A stretch of DNA of 64,000 nt from Citrobacter sp. 18056 (GTDB lineage: Bacteria; Pseudomonadota; Gammaproteobacteria; Enterobacterales; Enterobacteriaceae). Positions 43,694 to 53,813 of this stretch are shown here, in pieces (the stretch's first letter is position 1; each line of letters begins with the position of its first letter). The notes under the pieces are model-generated. The model was not told the DNA's origin. It saw only the letters and a program-made list of their open reading frames with translations, and made no database searches. Location of the stretch: NCBI GenBank assembly GCA_902706235.1, contig CACSJR010000006.1, positions 62,001 through 126,000 on the forward strand, given 5' to 3'. Both the position numbers and the translations under genes were made by a program.

Positions 43694-44512
43694 ATGGCAA
43701 GACTGGCTGCATTTGATATGGACGGGACGTTGTTGATGCCCGACCATCGTCTGGGTGAACAAACGTTGAGTACGCTGAAACGCCTGCACGAGCGGGAAAT
43801 TACGCTGACGTTTGCCACCGGTCGCCATGTCCTCGAAATGCGCCATCTGATTGGTAACTTCTCCCTCGACGCCTTCTTGATAACCGGAAACGGTACGCGC
43901 ATTCATTCTCTGGAAGGGGAAGTGTTGCACCGTAGCGATCTCGATCCCGAAGTAGCAGACCTCGTTCTGCACAGCCACTGGGATACGCAGGCCAGCATGC
44001 ATGTGTTTAACGACAGCGGTTGGCTGACGGACAAAGATATTCCGGACATGCTACAGGCGCACGTTTATAGCGGGTTCCGTTATCAGCTCTGCGATTTCAA
44101 ACGTCTGCCAGCCCATGATGTCACCAAGATCTGTTTCTGCGGCGATCATGACGATCTCAGCCGTTTACGGATCCAGCTCAATGAGGCGTTGGGTGCCCGC
44201 GCGCATCTGACGTTTTCAGCGTTCGAATGTCTGGAAGTGCTGCCCGTCGGCAGCAATAAAGGCGCAGCGCTGTCGACGCTCAGCACCTATCTCGGTATGA
44301 CGATGGCAGACTGCATGGCCTTTGGTGACGCGATGAACGACAGCGAAATGCTGGGGCAGGTGGGTAAAGGCCTGATTATGGGCAACGCCATGCCGCAGCT
44401 GAAAGCGGCGTTACCGCACTTACCGGTTATCGGCCACTGCCAGAATCAGGCGGTGTCCCACTTTTTGACTCATTGGCTGGATACACCACATCTCCCTTAT
44501 TCCCCCGAATGA
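43694..44512 (+). CDS. cof: Cof, HAD-family phosphatase (HMP-PP phosphatase)
   Basis: 272 residues from the ATG at 43694, preceded by GGGGAAGA. Haloacid-dehalogenase fold with the nucleophile motif DMDGTLL at residues 8-14 and the C-terminal acidic motif [10 protein letters not shown] near 212. In E. coli Cof hydrolyses HMP-pyrophosphate, a thiamine intermediate, and other phosphates. Terminator at 44528-44559. Confidence 0.95.
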   Translation: MARLAAFDMDGTLLMPDHRLGEQTLSTLKRLHEREITLTFATGRHVLEMRHLIGNFSLDAFLITGNGTRIHSLEGEVLHRSDLDPEVADLVLHSHWDTQASMHVFNDSGWLTDKDIPDMLQAHVYSGFRYQLCDFKRLPAHDVTKICFCGDHDDLSRLRIQLNEALGARAHLTFSAFECLEVLPVGSNKGAALSTLSTYLGMTMADCMAFGDAMNDSEMLGQVGKGLIMGNAMPQLKAALPHLPVIGHCQNQAVSHFLTHWLDTPHLPYSPE

Positions 44513-44527
44513 CGAGACCCTTCCGGC

Positions 44528-44559
44528 GAGCCAGGCTTCGTATGATGCCTGGCTTTTTT
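44528..44559 (+). terminator. Terminator of cof
   Basis: AGCCAGGC (44529-44536) / GCCTGGCT (44546-44553) followed by TTTTTC. Confidence 0.85.
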
Positions 44560-44577
44560 CTTTTCTGCGGTCGTTAA

Positions 44578-45630
44578 TTACTGTCCGATAAGCTCCGACA
44601 GCGCAATCTGCGACGGGGCAAGTTCGCCAATATTTGCGGCCACCCATTGCGGGTTATAGTAGGTTTCGAGATAGCGTTCGCCGCTGTCACACAGCAGGGT
44701 CACAATCGAGCCAGTCTGACCCGCGCTGCGCATCTGCGCGGCAAGCTGTAACGCGCCCCACATATTGGTGCCCGTTGAAGCCCCCACTTTGCGGCCCAGT
44801 TGCGTTTCCAGCCAATGCGCGGTGACGACGCTTGCTGCATCCTGCACGCGTAGCATGTTATCGACCACGTCAGGAATAAACGACGGCTCGACGCGCGGGC
44901 GGCCAATCCCTTCAATTTTGCTGCCAACCGGGCTGCGCAATGTTGCATCGCGCTGCTGCCAGTAGTCCATAAATACCGAGTTCTGCGGGTCAACCACCGT
45001 CAGCTGCGTGTCGTAACCCTGGCAGCGAATATAGCGCCCGATGGTAGCCGATGTGCCGCCGGTGCCTGCACTCATCACGATATGGGCTGGAACCGGGTTA
45101 GGTTCATGCTGCATCTGGCGGAAAATGCTGTCGGCGATGTTATTATTGCCGCGCCAGTCGGTGGCGCGCTCGGCGTAGGTGAACTGATCCATATAATGAC
45201 CATTCAGCTCGCGGGCCAGCTTTTCAGAGGCTTCGTAGATTTCGCAGGCGCTTTGCACAAAGTGGCAGCGACCACCGTAAAATTCGATTTGTTCAATTTT
45301 GCGTTTCGCAGTGCACGACGGCATCACGGCGATAAACGGCAGGCCGAGCAGGCGCGCAAAATAGGCTTCGGAAACCGCCGTCGATCCTGACGACGCTTCG
45401 ATGATCGTGGTGCCTTCTTTGATCCAGCCGTTGCACAAACCATATAAAAAAAGTGAGCGCGCCAGGCGGTGCTTTAGACTGCCGGTCGGGTGCGTGCTTT
45501 CATCTTTCAGGTAGAGCTGAATGCCGGGGAAGGCGGGCAGCGTCAGGCGAATCAGGTGCGTGTCCGCAGAGCGCTGATAGTCGGCGTTAATCTCACTGAT
45601 GGCGTGTTTTACCCAGGTGCTGTTCATCAT
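44578..45630 (-). CDS. cdsH: PLP-dependent cysteine synthase-like enzyme, probable cysteine desulfhydrase CdsH
   Basis: 350 residues of the fold-type II PLP family. The cofactor lysine is Lys53 in TGSLKHRLA, the substrate-binding loop [12 protein letters not shown] is near 78-89, and the phosphate-binding [12 protein letters not shown] near 187-198. The gene is divergent from decR, the arrangement I recall for Salmonella cdsH, whose product breaks L-cysteine down to pyruvate, ammonia and sulfide. E. coli K-12 lacks it at this position. By sequence alone it could also be a cysteine synthase-type enzyme acting on another substrate. The start may be either of two adjacent ATG codons (45630 or 45627). 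Confidence 0.78.
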   Translation of the reverse strand: MMNSTWVKHAISEINADYQRSADTHLIRLTLPAFPGIQLYLKDESTHPTGSLKHRLARSLFLYGLCNGWIKEGTTIIEASSGSTAVSEAYFARLLGLPFIAVMPSCTAKRKIEQIEFYGGRCHFVQSACEIYEASEKLARELNGHYMDQFTYAERATDWRGNNNIADSIFRQMQHEPNPVPAHIVMSAGTGGTSATIGRYIRCQGYDTQLTVVDPQNSVFMDYWQQRDATLRSPVGSKIEGIGRPRVEPSFIPDVVDNMLRVQDAASVVTAHWLETQLGRKVGASTGTNMWGALQLAAQMRSAGQTGSIVTLLCDSGERYLETYYNPQWVAANIGELAPSQIALSELIGQ

Positions 45631-45742
45631 TACGTCCTGTTTGTCATTTTGTGCCCAGCTTAACGGAAAGCACGGAAAAAATTGTTGCTATATAGCCTTT
45701 GAAATACAATTAAGAGAGAATATTTTTCTCCATGGGGCGCTA

Positions 45743-46201
45743 ATGATAGATAAAATTGACCGTAAGCTGCTGGCGCTGCTGCAGGAGGATTGTACCCTCT
45801 CTTTGCAGGCGCTCGCCGATGCCGTTAATCTGACCACCACGCCCTGCTGGAAACGCCTGAAACGCCTCGAAGACGAAGGCGTTTTGCGTGCACGAGTGGC
45901 GCTGCTGGATGCAGAAAAATTAGGGCTCGGACTCACGGCGTTCGTGCTGATAAAAACCCAGCATCACAGCAGTGAATGGTATAGCCGCTTTGTGTCACAG
46001 GTGACGCAAATGCCCGAAGTGCTTGGCTTCTGGCGCATGGCGGGCGAGTACGACTATCTCTTGCGGGTACAGGTAGCGGACATGAAACGCTACGACGACT
46101 TTTACAAACGACTGGTTAACAGCGTGCCGGGCTTATCTGACGTGACATCAAGCTTTGCGATGGAACAGATTAAGTACACTACCGCGCTGCCAGTTGAATA
46201 A
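45743..46201 (+). CDS. decR: DecR (YbaO), Lrp/AsnC-family cysteine-responsive activator
   Basis: 152 residues from the ATG at 45743. N-terminal helix-turn-helix (about 1-60; [25 protein letters not shown]) and C-terminal RAM ligand-binding domain (about 65-150). In E. coli DecR senses cysteine and turns on a cysteine detoxification operon elsewhere; here it is divergent from a cysteine desulfhydrase-like gene, 112 bases apart, which makes that gene its likely local target. mdlA begins 17 bases after its stop. Confidence 0.93.
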   Translation: MIDKIDRKLLALLQEDCTLSLQALADAVNLTTTPCWKRLKRLEDEGVLRARVALLDAEKLGLGLTAFVLIKTQHHSSEWYSRFVSQVTQMPEVLGFWRMAGEYDYLLRVQVADMKRYDDFYKRLVNSVPGLSDVTSSFAMEQIKYTTALPVE

Positions 46202-46218
46202 GCTCTGGGTAATTCTGC

Positions 46219-47994
46219 GTGCGATTATTTGCTCAACTCAGCTGGTATTTCCGTCGGGAATGGCGCCGCTATCTTGGCGCGGTCCTGCTGCTTATCATTA
46301 TTGCCATTCTGCAACTGATCCCGCCGAAGGTGGTGGGCATCGTGGTGGATGGCGTGACGCAACAACACTACACCACCACGCACATTATGATGTGGGTAGC
46401 GACGCTGGCGCTGATTGCGGTGGTGGTATATCTGCTGCGCTACGTCTGGCGCGTGCTGCTGTTCGGCGCGTCCTATCAGCTCGCCGTTGAACTGCGTGAA
46501 GATTATTATCGCCAGCTCAGCCGTCAGCATCCTGAATTTTACCTGCGTCACCGCACCGGGGATTTGATTGCCCGCGCGACCAACGACGTCGACCGCGTGG
46601 TGTTTGCTGCTGGTGAAGGCGTGCTCACGCTGGTGGATTCGCTGGTAATGGGCTGCGCAGTGCTGATCGTCATGTCGACTCAAATTAGCTGGGAACTGAC
46701 GTTGCTGGCGCTGGTGCCGATGCCTGTCATGGCGCTGGCTATCAAGCGTAACGGCGACACGCTGCATAACCGCTTCAAGCTGGCGCAGGCGGCGTTCTCC
46801 GGTCTGAATGACCGCACGCAGGAAAGCCTGACCAGCATCCGCATGATCAAAGCCTTTGGTCTGGAAGACCGTCAGTCGGCGCAGTTTGCGGCTGATGCGG
46901 CAGATACTGGTGCGAAAAACATGCGTGTGGCTCGGGTGGATGCGCGTTTCGATCCGACGATTTACATCGCAATCGGTATGGCGAACTTGCTGGCGATTTC
47001 CGGCGGCAGCTGGATGGTGGTGCACGGCACTCTGACGCTCGGCCAGCTGACCAGCTTCATGATGTATCTCGGGCTGATGATTTGGCCAATGCTGGCGCTA
47101 GCGTGGATGTTTAATATTGTCGAGCGCGGCAGTGCCGCTTACACCCGAATCCGCGCCATGCTCTCCGAAGCGCCGGTGGTGGACGACGGTACGCAAATAC
47201 TGACGCCCGATCGCGGCACGCTGGCGGTGAATATCCGCGGGTTCTGCTATCCGCAAACCGAAAAGCCGACGCTGCATAATGTGCAGTTCAACCTGCAGCC
47301 TGGTCAGATGCTGGGGATCTGCGGCCCAACCGGTGCCGGAAAATCGACGGTGTTGTCGCTTATACAGCGTCATTTTGACGTCACTGAGGGCGACATTCGT
47401 TTCCAGGATTTGCCTCTGACGGCACTGCAGCTCGACAGCTGGCGTAGCCGACTGGCGGTGGTCAATCAGACCCCGTTCCTGTTCTCCGATACCGTGGGCA
47501 GCAATATTGCGCTCGGCAAACCGGGGGCGACGCAGGAAGAAATTGAGCATGTGGCGCGGCTTGCCAGCGTGCATGAAGACATTTTACGTTTGCCGCAGGG
47601 CTATGAAACGGAAGTGGGCGAGCGCGGCGTGATGCTGTCCGGTGGACAGAAGCAGCGTATTTCTATCGCCCGCGCGCTGTTGCTGGATGCTGAAATTCTG
47701 ATCCTCGACGATGCGCTGTCTGCGGTCGACGGGCGCACAGAGCATCAAATCCTGCATAACCTGCGACAGTGGGGCGAAGGTCGGACGGTGATTATCAGTG
47801 CGCATCGCCTGTCGGCCTTGACCGAAGCCAGTGAGATTATCGTCATGCAGCATGGACATATTGCCCAGCGCGGCGAACATGAGCAGCTGGCGATTCAGTC
47901 CGGTTGGTACCGCGATATGTATCGTTATCAACAGCTGGAGGCGGCGCTCAACGACGTGCCGGAAGGGCAGCGTGAGGAGGAAGCCGATGCGTAG
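46219..47994 (+). CDS. mdlA: MdlA, ABC exporter half-transporter
   Basis: 591 residues from GTG 46219. Six membrane helices (about 15-310) followed by an ATPase domain with Walker [10 protein letters not shown] (near 372), signature LSGGQ (near 473) and Walker [11 protein letters not shown]. The residue after Walker B is Asp rather than the usual catalytic Glu, so this half probably carries the degenerate site of a heterodimeric transporter with MdlB. Substrate unknown. Its last bases overlap the mdlB start (GATGCGTAG). Confidence 0.95.
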   Translation: MRLFAQLSWYFRREWRRYLGAVLLLIIIAILQLIPPKVVGIVVDGVTQQHYTTTHIMMWVATLALIAVVVYLLRYVWRVLLFGASYQLAVELREDYYRQLSRQHPEFYLRHRTGDLIARATNDVDRVVFAAGEGVLTLVDSLVMGCAVLIVMSTQISWELTLLALVPMPVMALAIKRNGDTLHNRFKLAQAAFSGLNDRTQESLTSIRMIKAFGLEDRQSAQFAADAADTGAKNMRVARVDARFDPTIYIAIGMANLLAISGGSWMVVHGTLTLGQLTSFMMYLGLMIWPMLALAWMFNIVERGSAAYTRIRAMLSEAPVVDDGTQILTPDRGTLAVNIRGFCYPQTEKPTLHNVQFNLQPGQMLGICGPTGAGKSTVLSLIQRHFDVTEGDIRFQDLPLTALQLDSWRSRLAVVNQTPFLFSDTVGSNIALGKPGATQEEIEHVARLASVHEDILRLPQGYETEVGERGVMLSGGQKQRISIARALLLDAEILILDDALSAVDGRTEHQILHNLRQWGEGRTVIISAHRLSALTEASEIIVMQHGHIAQRGEHEQLAIQSGWYRDMYRYQQLEAALNDVPEGQREEEADA

Positions 47995-49765
47995 TTTCGG
48001 ACAACTTTGGCCAACGCTCAAACGCCTGCTGGCCTACGGGTCGCCGTGGCGCAAGCCGTTAGGCATCGGGATGGTGATGATGTGGATTGCCGCCATCGCG
48101 GAAGTCACCGGCCCGCTGCTGATAAGTTATTTCATCGATAATATGGTGGCGAAAAGCTATCTGCCGTGGGGCATTGTTATCGGTCTTGCCGCATCGTACG
48201 TAGGTCTGCAGCTGTTGGCGGCATCCTTGCACTATGCGCAGTCGCTGTTGTTTAACCGTGCCGCTGTCGGCGTGGTACAACAATTACGGACCGACGTGAT
48301 GGACGCCGCGCTGCGCCAGCCGCTCAGCGAGTTTGACGTGCAGCCGGTCGGGCAGCTGATTTCACGTGTGACCAATGACACCGAAGTGATTCGCGATCTT
48401 TACGTCACCGTGGTTTCTACGGTGCTACGCAGCGCAGCACTGATCAGCGCGATGCTAGTGGCGATGTTCAGCCTCGACTGGCGCATGGCACTGGTGGCGA
48501 TCGCCATCTTCCCGGCGGTTATCGTGGTGATGCTGATTTACCAGCGCTACAGCACGCCAATTGTGCGTCGCGTCCGCGCCTATCTGGCGGACATCAACGA
48601 CGGTTTCAACGAAGTCATCAACGGCATGAGCGTTATTCAGCAGTTCCGCCAGCAGGCGCGTTTTGGCGAGCGGATGGGGGAAGCGAGCCGCTCGCACTAC
48701 ATGGCCCGCATGCAGACTCTGCGTCTGGATGGCTTTCTGCTGCGTCCGCTGCTGAGTCTGTTCTCCTCACTGATCCTCTGCGGCCTGCTGATGCTGTTTG
48801 GACTGAGCAGCACCGGCACGATTGAAGTCGGCGTGCTGTATGCGTTTATCAGCTACCTCGGGCGTTTAAATGAGCCGTTAATTGAACTCACCACTCAGCA
48901 GTCGATGCTGCAGCAGGCGGTGGTGGCGGGCGAGCGCGTGTTTGAACTGATGGACAAACCGCGTCAGAACTACGGCGCAGACGAAGCACCGCTGCAAAGC
49001 GGGTCGATCGACGTTGACGATGTCTCTTTCGCCTACCGTGGCGATCGTCTGGTGCTGCAGGACATCAACATTAACGTGCCGACGCGCAGCTTTGTGGCGC
49101 TGGTCGGGCATACCGGCAGCGGTAAAAGTACGCTCGCCAGCTTGCTGATGGGCTACTATCCGCTGAGCAAAGGCGAAATTCGCCTCGATGGACGCCCGCT
49201 ATCGTCGCTGAGCCACGGCGTCATTCGTCAGGGCGTGGCGATGGTGCAGCAGGACCCGGTGGTGCTGGCCGAATCGTTCTTTGCCAACGTCACGCTGGGC
49301 CGTGATATCAGCGAGGAACAGGTTTGGCAGGCGTTGGAAACGGTACAGCTCGCAGAACTGGCACGCACCCTGAGCGACGGGATTTACACCCGACTCGGTG
49401 AGCAGGGCAATAATCTGTCGGTCGGACAGAAACAGCTGCTGGCACTGGCCCGCGTGCTGGTGGATACCCCGCAAATTTTGATCCTCGATGAAGCCACCGC
49501 AAATATCGATTCCGGCACCGAGCAGGCGATCCAACAGGCGCTGGCGCTGGTACGACAGCGTACGACGCTGGTGGTGATCGCCCACCGTCTTTCAACTATC
49601 GTTGAGGCCGATACCATCATGGTGCTCCACCGTGGACAGGCGGTGGAGTGGGGCACGCATCAGCAACTTCTTGAAGCCAAAGGGCGTTACTGGCAGATGT
49701 ATCAACTGCAACTTGCCGGGGAAGAACTGGCGGCCAGTATCGAAGAAGAAACGCTTATCGCCTGA
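47987..49765 (+). CDS. mdlB: MdlB, ABC exporter half-transporter
   Basis: 592 residues from the ATG at 47987, overlapping the mdlA stop by 8 bases. Same layout as MdlA: six helices, Walker [10 protein letters not shown] (near 380), Walker [12 protein letters not shown] with the catalytic Glu. The signature is LSVGQ instead of LSGGQ, as also in E. coli MdlB. With MdlA it forms an asymmetric pair in which one composite ATP site is canonical. Function unknown; often annotated multidrug resistance-like. Confidence 0.95.
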   Translation: MRSFGQLWPTLKRLLAYGSPWRKPLGIGMVMMWIAAIAEVTGPLLISYFIDNMVAKSYLPWGIVIGLAASYVGLQLLAASLHYAQSLLFNRAAVGVVQQLRTDVMDAALRQPLSEFDVQPVGQLISRVTNDTEVIRDLYVTVVSTVLRSAALISAMLVAMFSLDWRMALVAIAIFPAVIVVMLIYQRYSTPIVRRVRAYLADINDGFNEVINGMSVIQQFRQQARFGERMGEASRSHYMARMQTLRLDGFLLRPLLSLFSSLILCGLLMLFGLSSTGTIEVGVLYAFISYLGRLNEPLIELTTQQSMLQQAVVAGERVFELMDKPRQNYGADEAPLQSGSIDVDDVSFAYRGDRLVLQDININVPTRSFVALVGHTGSGKSTLASLLMGYYPLSKGEIRLDGRPLSSLSHGVIRQGVAMVQQDPVVLAESFFANVTLGRDISEEQVWQALETVQLAELARTLSDGIYTRLGEQGNNLSVGQKQLLALARVLVDTPQILILDEATANIDSGTEQAIQQALALVRQRTTLVVIAHRLSTIVEADTIMVLHRGQAVEWGTHQQLLEAKGRYWQMYQLQLAGEELAASIEEETLIA

Positions 49766-49791
49766 TGCACCACGATTAAGCAATTTACTCA

Positions 49792-49809
49792 CACCAGCGC
49801 GCGCTGGTG
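49792..49809. repeat. 18-bp perfect palindrome after mdlB
   Basis: CACCAGCGCGCGCTGGTG, a perfect palindrome 27 bases after the mdlB stop and directly before the larger hairpin at 49811. It could extend the terminator structure or be a protein-binding site. Confidence 0.6.
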
Positions 49810-49810
49810 C

Positions 49811-49856
49811 AAAAACAAAACGCACCTTGCACCGCAATGGTGCGTTTTGTTTTTCC
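49811..49856 (+). terminator. Long-stem terminator of mdlAB
   Basis: 16-bp perfect stem AAAAACAAAACGCACC (49811-49826) / GGTGCGTTTTGTTTTT (49839-49854). The 12-base loop together with the top of the stem contains an NtrC-type palindrome (49828-49843). Confidence 0.8.
49828..49843. promoter_or_regulatory. NtrC (NRI) enhancer site of glnK-amtB
   Basis: TGCACCGCAATGGTGC fits the NtrC consensus TGCACC-N4-TGGTGC exactly. It is about 140 bases upstream of the sigma54 promoter start, a usual enhancer distance. A half-match TGCACCACGATTAAGC lies further upstream at 49766-49781. Confidence 0.85.
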
Positions 49857-49950
49857 TTCCTGCTTCTCATTTCCGTTAAGTCGAACAGCACTGCTCTACG
49901 CAGCCACAGAAAAGGCCAGAATCTTCTGGATGATCTCCGGTTTTAATTTC

Positions 49951-49966
49951 TGGCACGCCGATTGCT
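49951..49966 (+). promoter_or_regulatory. Sigma54 promoter of glnK-amtB
   Basis: TGGCACGCCGATTGCT: the -24 GG (49952-49953) and -12 GC (49964-49965) are separated by exactly ten bases and all consensus positions of TGGCAC-N5-TTGCT are met. It lies 54 bases before the glnK start codon. Confidence 0.9.
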
Positions 49967-50020
49967 TTACCTCATAGGTGTTAGCTGCCGCCATTACCGA
50001 ATTCTGACTGGAGGGGATCT

Positions 50021-50359
50021 ATGAAGCTGGTTACCGTGGTGATTAAACCATTCAAACTCGAAGACGTTCGCGAAGCGCTGTCTTCCATTGGTATTCAGGG
50101 GCTGACCGTGACCGAAGTGAAAGGCTTCGGGCGTCAGAAAGGCCATGCCGAGCTTTACCGCGGTGCCGAATATAGCGTCAATTTTCTGCCGAAGGTGAAA
50201 ATCGACGTGGCGATCGCCGACGATCAGCTCGATGAGGTGATCGACGTGATCAGTAAAGCGGCATACACCGGCAAGATTGGCGACGGCAAGATCTTCGTCG
50301 CCGAGCTGCAACGCGTCATTCGTATTCGTACTGGCGAAGCCGACGAAGCGGCTCTGTAA
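50021..50359 (+). CDS. glnK: GlnK, nitrogen regulatory PII protein
   Basis: 112 residues. GlnK is a trimeric PII signal protein that senses 2-oxoglutarate, ATP/ADP and, through uridylylation of Tyr51 (in GAEYSVNF of the T-loop), glutamine. Under nitrogen excess it plugs AmtB. SD GGAGGGG lies at 50010-50016. Cotranscribed with amtB 31 bases downstream from a sigma54/NtrC promoter. Confidence 0.98.
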   Translation: MKLVTVVIKPFKLEDVREALSSIGIQGLTVTEVKGFGRQKGHAELYRGAEYSVNFLPKVKIDVAIADDQLDEVIDVISKAAYTGKIGDGKIFVAELQRVIRIRTGEADEAAL

Positions 50360-50390
50360 CTCCTGGCACACAGTGATAGGGATCGAGAAA

Positions 50391-51677
50391 ATGAACAAAA
50401 CTCTACTGAAAATTGCCCCAGCTGTACTGGCACTGTTGCCGGGCCTGGCTCTGGCGGCGCCTGCGGTCGCCGATAAAGCTGACAACGCCTTTATGATGAT
50501 CAGCACCGCGCTGGTGCTGTTTATGAGTATCCCCGGGATTGCGCTGTTTTACGGCGGCCTGATCCGTGGCAAAAACGTGCTTTCCATGCTGACGCAGGTC
50601 ACCGTCACCTTCGCACTGGTTTGCGTGCTGTGGGTGGTTTACGGCTATACCCTGGCGTTCGGCACCGGCGGCAACTTCTTCGGCAGCTTCGACTGGGTGC
50701 TGCTGAAAGGCATCGAACTGAAAGCGCTGATGGGCACCTTCTATCAGTACATCCACGTGGCCTTCCAGGGTTCATTCGCCTGTATCACCGTCGGCCTGAT
50801 TGTTGGCTCGCTGGCGGAGCGTATTCGCTTCTCCGCAGTGCTGATTTTCGTGGTGGTGTGGATGACCTTCTCCTACGTACCGATTGCGCACATGGTCTGG
50901 GGCGGCGGTTTGCTGGCCACGCATGGCGCGCTGGACTTCGCGGGCGGTACCGTTGTTCACATCAACGCCGCAGTTGCGGGCCTGGTGGGCGCATACCTGA
51001 TTGGCAAACGCGTGGGCTTTGGCAAAGAAGCGTTCAAACCGCATAACCTGCCAATGGTCTTCACCGGCACGGCTATCCTGTACGTGGGCTGGTTCGGCTT
51101 TAACGCCGGTTCCGCAAGCTCCGCCAACGAAATTGCGGCACTCGCTTTCCTGAACACCGTAGTGGCGACTGCGGCTGCGATTCTGGCCTGGGTCTTCGGT
51201 GAGTGGGCGGTACGCGGTAAGCCTTCTCTGCTGGGCGCATGTTCTGGTGCAATCGCCGGTCTGGTGGCGGTCACTCCTGCCTGTGGTTACATCGGCGTGG
51301 GTGGTTCCCTGATTGTCGGTATCGCGGCGGGCCTGGCCGGTCTGTGGGGCGTCACTGCTCTGAAACGCTGGCTGCGTGTGGATGACCCATGCGATGTGTT
51401 CGGTGTACACGGCGTATGCGGGATTGTAGGTTGTATCCTGACCGGCATCTTCGCATCGACTTCACTGGGTGGCGTCGGCTATGCGGAAGGCGTGACCATG
51501 GGCCATCAGGTTCTGGTACAGCTGGAAAGTATCGGTCTGACGATTGTCTGGTCTGGCGTGGTGGCTTTCATCGGTTACAAACTGGCTGACCTGACTGTGG
51601 GACTGCGTGTTCCGGAAGAACAGGAACGCGAAGGTCTGGACGTCAACAGCCACGGCGAGAATGCGTATAACGCATAA
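50391..51677 (+). CDS. amtB: AmtB, ammonium channel
   Basis: 428 residues from the ATG at 50391, with a cleaved signal peptide (MNKTLLKIAP... LALA/AP). Eleven membrane helices; the family signatures include DFAGGTVVHINAAVAG (first pore His) and FGVHGVCGIVG (second pore His). AmtB conducts ammonia/ammonium at low external concentration and is blocked by GlnK. A longer in-frame start inside glnK is not supported. Terminator at 51716-51744. Confidence 0.98.
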   Translation: MNKTLLKIAPAVLALLPGLALAAPAVADKADNAFMMISTALVLFMSIPGIALFYGGLIRGKNVLSMLTQVTVTFALVCVLWVVYGYTLAFGTGGNFFGSFDWVLLKGIELKALMGTFYQYIHVAFQGSFACITVGLIVGSLAERIRFSAVLIFVVVWMTFSYVPIAHMVWGGGLLATHGALDFAGGTVVHINAAVAGLVGAYLIGKRVGFGKEAFKPHNLPMVFTGTAILYVGWFGFNAGSASSANEIAALAFLNTVVATAAAILAWVFGEWAVRGKPSLLGACSGAIAGLVAVTPACGYIGVGGSLIVGIAAGLAGLWGVTALKRWLRVDDPCDVFGVHGVCGIVGCILTGIFASTSLGGVGYAEGVTMGHQVLVQLESIGLTIVWSGVVAFIGYKLADLTVGLRVPEEQEREGLDVNSHGENAYNA

Positions 51678-51715
51678 TTGCCAGCGTCCGACAGATTGAG
51701 TTATCTCCCGAGCGC

Positions 51716-51744
51716 AAGAAGCCTCCCATTGGGAGGCTTCTTTG
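51716..51744. terminator. Bidirectional terminator between amtB and tesB
   Basis: 12-bp perfect stem AAGAAGCCTCCC (51716-51727) / GGGAGGCTTCTT (51731-51742) with a three-base loop, between convergent genes. Confidence 0.85.
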
Positions 51745-51759
51745 CATTACGACAAAGGG

Positions 51760-52620
51760 TTAATTGCGGTTACGTATTACGCCTTCCTGCACCGTAGAGG
51801 CAACCAGGGTGCCATCCTGAGTATAGAACTCGCCACGCACAAAACCGCGCGCGCTCGACGCAGAGGTGCTCTCCACGCTGTACAGCAGCCATTCGTTCAT
51901 ATTGAACGGGCGATGGAACCACATGGAATGGTCAATCGTTGCGACCTGCATCCCTTTTTCGAGGAAGCCCACGCCGTGCGGCTGAAGGGCAACCGGCAGG
52001 AAGTTAAAATCAGATGCATAGCCCAGCAGATATTGATGCACGCGGAAATCATCGGCCACCGTGCCGTTGGCGCGGATCCATACCTGGCGTTTTGGCTCAG
52101 CCACGTGGCCCTTCATCGGGTTATGGAACTCGACCGGACGGATCTCCAGTGGTTTATCACACAGAAACTTCTCCTTCACCTGTGGGGGCAGAAGATGCGC
52201 CAGCTGGCGGGCAATATCGGTTTCGGATGACAGCGAATCAGGGGCAGGGGCCAGTGGCATCTGCTTTTGATGTTCGTAGCCCGATTCCGGCGCCTGGAAA
52301 GAGGCGGTCATATAGAAAATCGGCTTGCCGTTCTGGATAGCTGCCACGCGGCGGGCGCTGAAACTATTGCCATCGCGCAGTACCTCAACGTCATACACAA
52401 TCGGTTTTTGGCTGTCACCTGGGCGTAAAAAGTAGCTGTGGAACGAATGCACCAGACGGTCGACAGGCACGGTTTCTTTAGCGGCATACAACGCCTGACC
52501 GACGACCTGGCCGCCAAATACCTGGCGTAAGCCCAGATCCTCACTTTGACCGCGGAACAATCCCTCTTCAATTTTTTCCAGATTTAACAGGGTTAGCAGA
52601 TTAGAGAGAGCCTGACTCAT
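51760..52620 (-). CDS. tesB: Acyl-CoA thioesterase II
   Basis: 286 residues from the ATG at 52620 ([20 protein letters not shown]). Double hot-dog thioesterase that hydrolyses medium- and long-chain acyl-CoAs. The catalytic Asp is in [15 protein letters not shown] (near 204), with the Thr/Gln partners in [11 protein letters not shown] and [10 protein letters not shown]. An upstream extension of the frame to 52758 has no family support. Confidence 0.97.
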   Translation of the reverse strand: MSQALSNLLTLLNLEKIEEGLFRGQSEDLGLRQVFGGQVVGQALYAAKETVPVDRLVHSFHSYFLRPGDSQKPIVYDVEVLRDGNSFSARRVAAIQNGKPIFYMTASFQAPESGYEHQKQMPLAPAPDSLSSETDIARQLAHLLPPQVKEKFLCDKPLEIRPVEFHNPMKGHVAEPKRQVWIRANGTVADDFRVHQYLLGYASDFNFLPVALQPHGVGFLEKGMQVATIDHSMWFHRPFNMNEWLLYSVESTSASSARGFVRGEFYTQDGTLVASTVQEGVIRNRN

Positions 52621-52837
52621 AAATGTCCTCAAAGGTAAAAAGACCGCGTGCTGCGCGGGAATAGCCACAGTATAACGCAGTTTTCGAAGTGGTCCGATGG
52701 GTGCAATTATCTGAATAACGGCGCGATTACAGGCAAATATCTGAGATCTGTGCCACACTTACTGCGTCACAAATGTTTTAACCACTCACTCTTGCAGGAT
52801 TTAATCCTGTGAGTGCATGGATGATAAGGAGAACATA

Positions 52838-53407
52838 ATGAAACTCGTGCACATGTTAAGTGGTTTAGCGGTTGCGGTTGCACTGTCTGCCTGTGCTCAA
52901 AAAAGTGCGGATATCAAGACACCGGCACCAAGCCCGAACCCCTCTGAGGCTACACAACCTGCCATTCAGCAACCTAACGTTTCTGGTACCGCCTGGATCC
53001 GCCAGAAAGTGGCCCTGCCACCGGATGCGGTGCTGACGGTAACGCTGTCGGATGCTTCTCTGGCAGATGCGCCGTCGAAAGTGCTTTCTCAGAAAGTCAC
53101 GCGTACGGAAGGGAAACAGGCACCGTTCAGCTTCGTGCTGCCGTATAACCCGGCAGATATTCAGCCAAACGCGCGGATCCTGTTGAGTGCGGCAGTGACC
53201 ATCAACGATAAACTGGTGTTCATTACCGATACGGTGCAGCCGGTTATCAATGACGGTGGCACCAAAGCTGACCTGACACTGGTGCCTGTGCAGCAAACTC
53301 CAGTGCCGGTGGCGACTGATGGTGGTGCGGCAACAACCGTACCGTCGACTTCACCGACTCAAGTGAACCCGTCGTCTGCCGTACCTGCCCCGACGCAAAT
53401 CCCATAA
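52838..53407 (+). CDS. ybaY: YbaY, lipoprotein with YscW-type domain
   Basis: 189 residues from the ATG at 52838 (SD AAGGAGAA). Signal peptide with lipobox LSAC; a proline/threonine-rich linker, one beta-sandwich domain (about 55-150: SGTAWIRQKVALPPDAVLTVTL) related to YscW pilotin-like proteins, and a second Pro/Thr/Ser-rich tail (about 160-189). E. coli YbaY has been called a glycoprotein/polysaccharide metabolism protein, without firm evidence. Confidence 0.92.
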   Translation: MKLVHMLSGLAVAVALSACAQKSADIKTPAPSPNPSEATQPAIQQPNVSGTAWIRQKVALPPDAVLTVTLSDASLADAPSKVLSQKVTRTEGKQAPFSFVLPYNPADIQPNARILLSAAVTINDKLVFITDTVQPVINDGGTKADLTLVPVQQTPVPVATDGGAATTVPSTSPTQVNPSSAVPAPTQIP

Positions 53408-53439
53408 CGTCGGCTTCCCTCCTCCTCTCGGGGGAGGGA

Positions 53440-53751
53440 TCAGTAATTCCAGCGATACTTCTGCATATCAATTTTGCCGCTACCCGATACCTGAACGCCT
53501 TCCGATAGCAGCGCCTGGCGCTGACGCTGGAGATCTGGCCCGGTCAGGGAAATATTGCCATGGCGATTCACCACCCGATGCCATGGCAGGGTTGATCCTT
53601 CCGGTAAACGGCGCAGAACGCCACCCACCTGACGCGCCGCGCGAGGCGAACCCGCCAGCCGCGCGACGTCTCCGTAGGTCGTGACAGCACCTTCCGGGAT
53701 GGCTGCAACGATTTGCCACACCCGGTGCGGAAATGAATCAATGGGTTCCAT
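53440..53751 (-). CDS. atl: Alkyltransferase-like protein Atl (YbaZ)
   Basis: 103 residues. Atl proteins bind O6-alkylguanine in DNA like MGMT but cannot repair it: the active-site PCHR is replaced by PWHRV, as seen here near residue 56. They flip the damaged base and recruit nucleotide excision repair. The DNA-binding core SFPHRVWQIVAAIPEGAVTTYGDVA is intact. E. coli YbaZ has an N-terminal extension not obvious here. Confidence 0.93.
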   Translation of the reverse strand: MEPIDSFPHRVWQIVAAIPEGAVTTYGDVARLAGSPRAARQVGGVLRRLPEGSTLPWHRVVNRHGNISLTGPDLQRQRQALLSEGVQVSGSGKIDMQKYRWNY

Positions 53752-53813
53752 AGCGCTTTCCAGTTGGGAAAAGCACAGGATAAGCGACGCACTTCAGCTT
53801 GTGAAGGTGGAGA

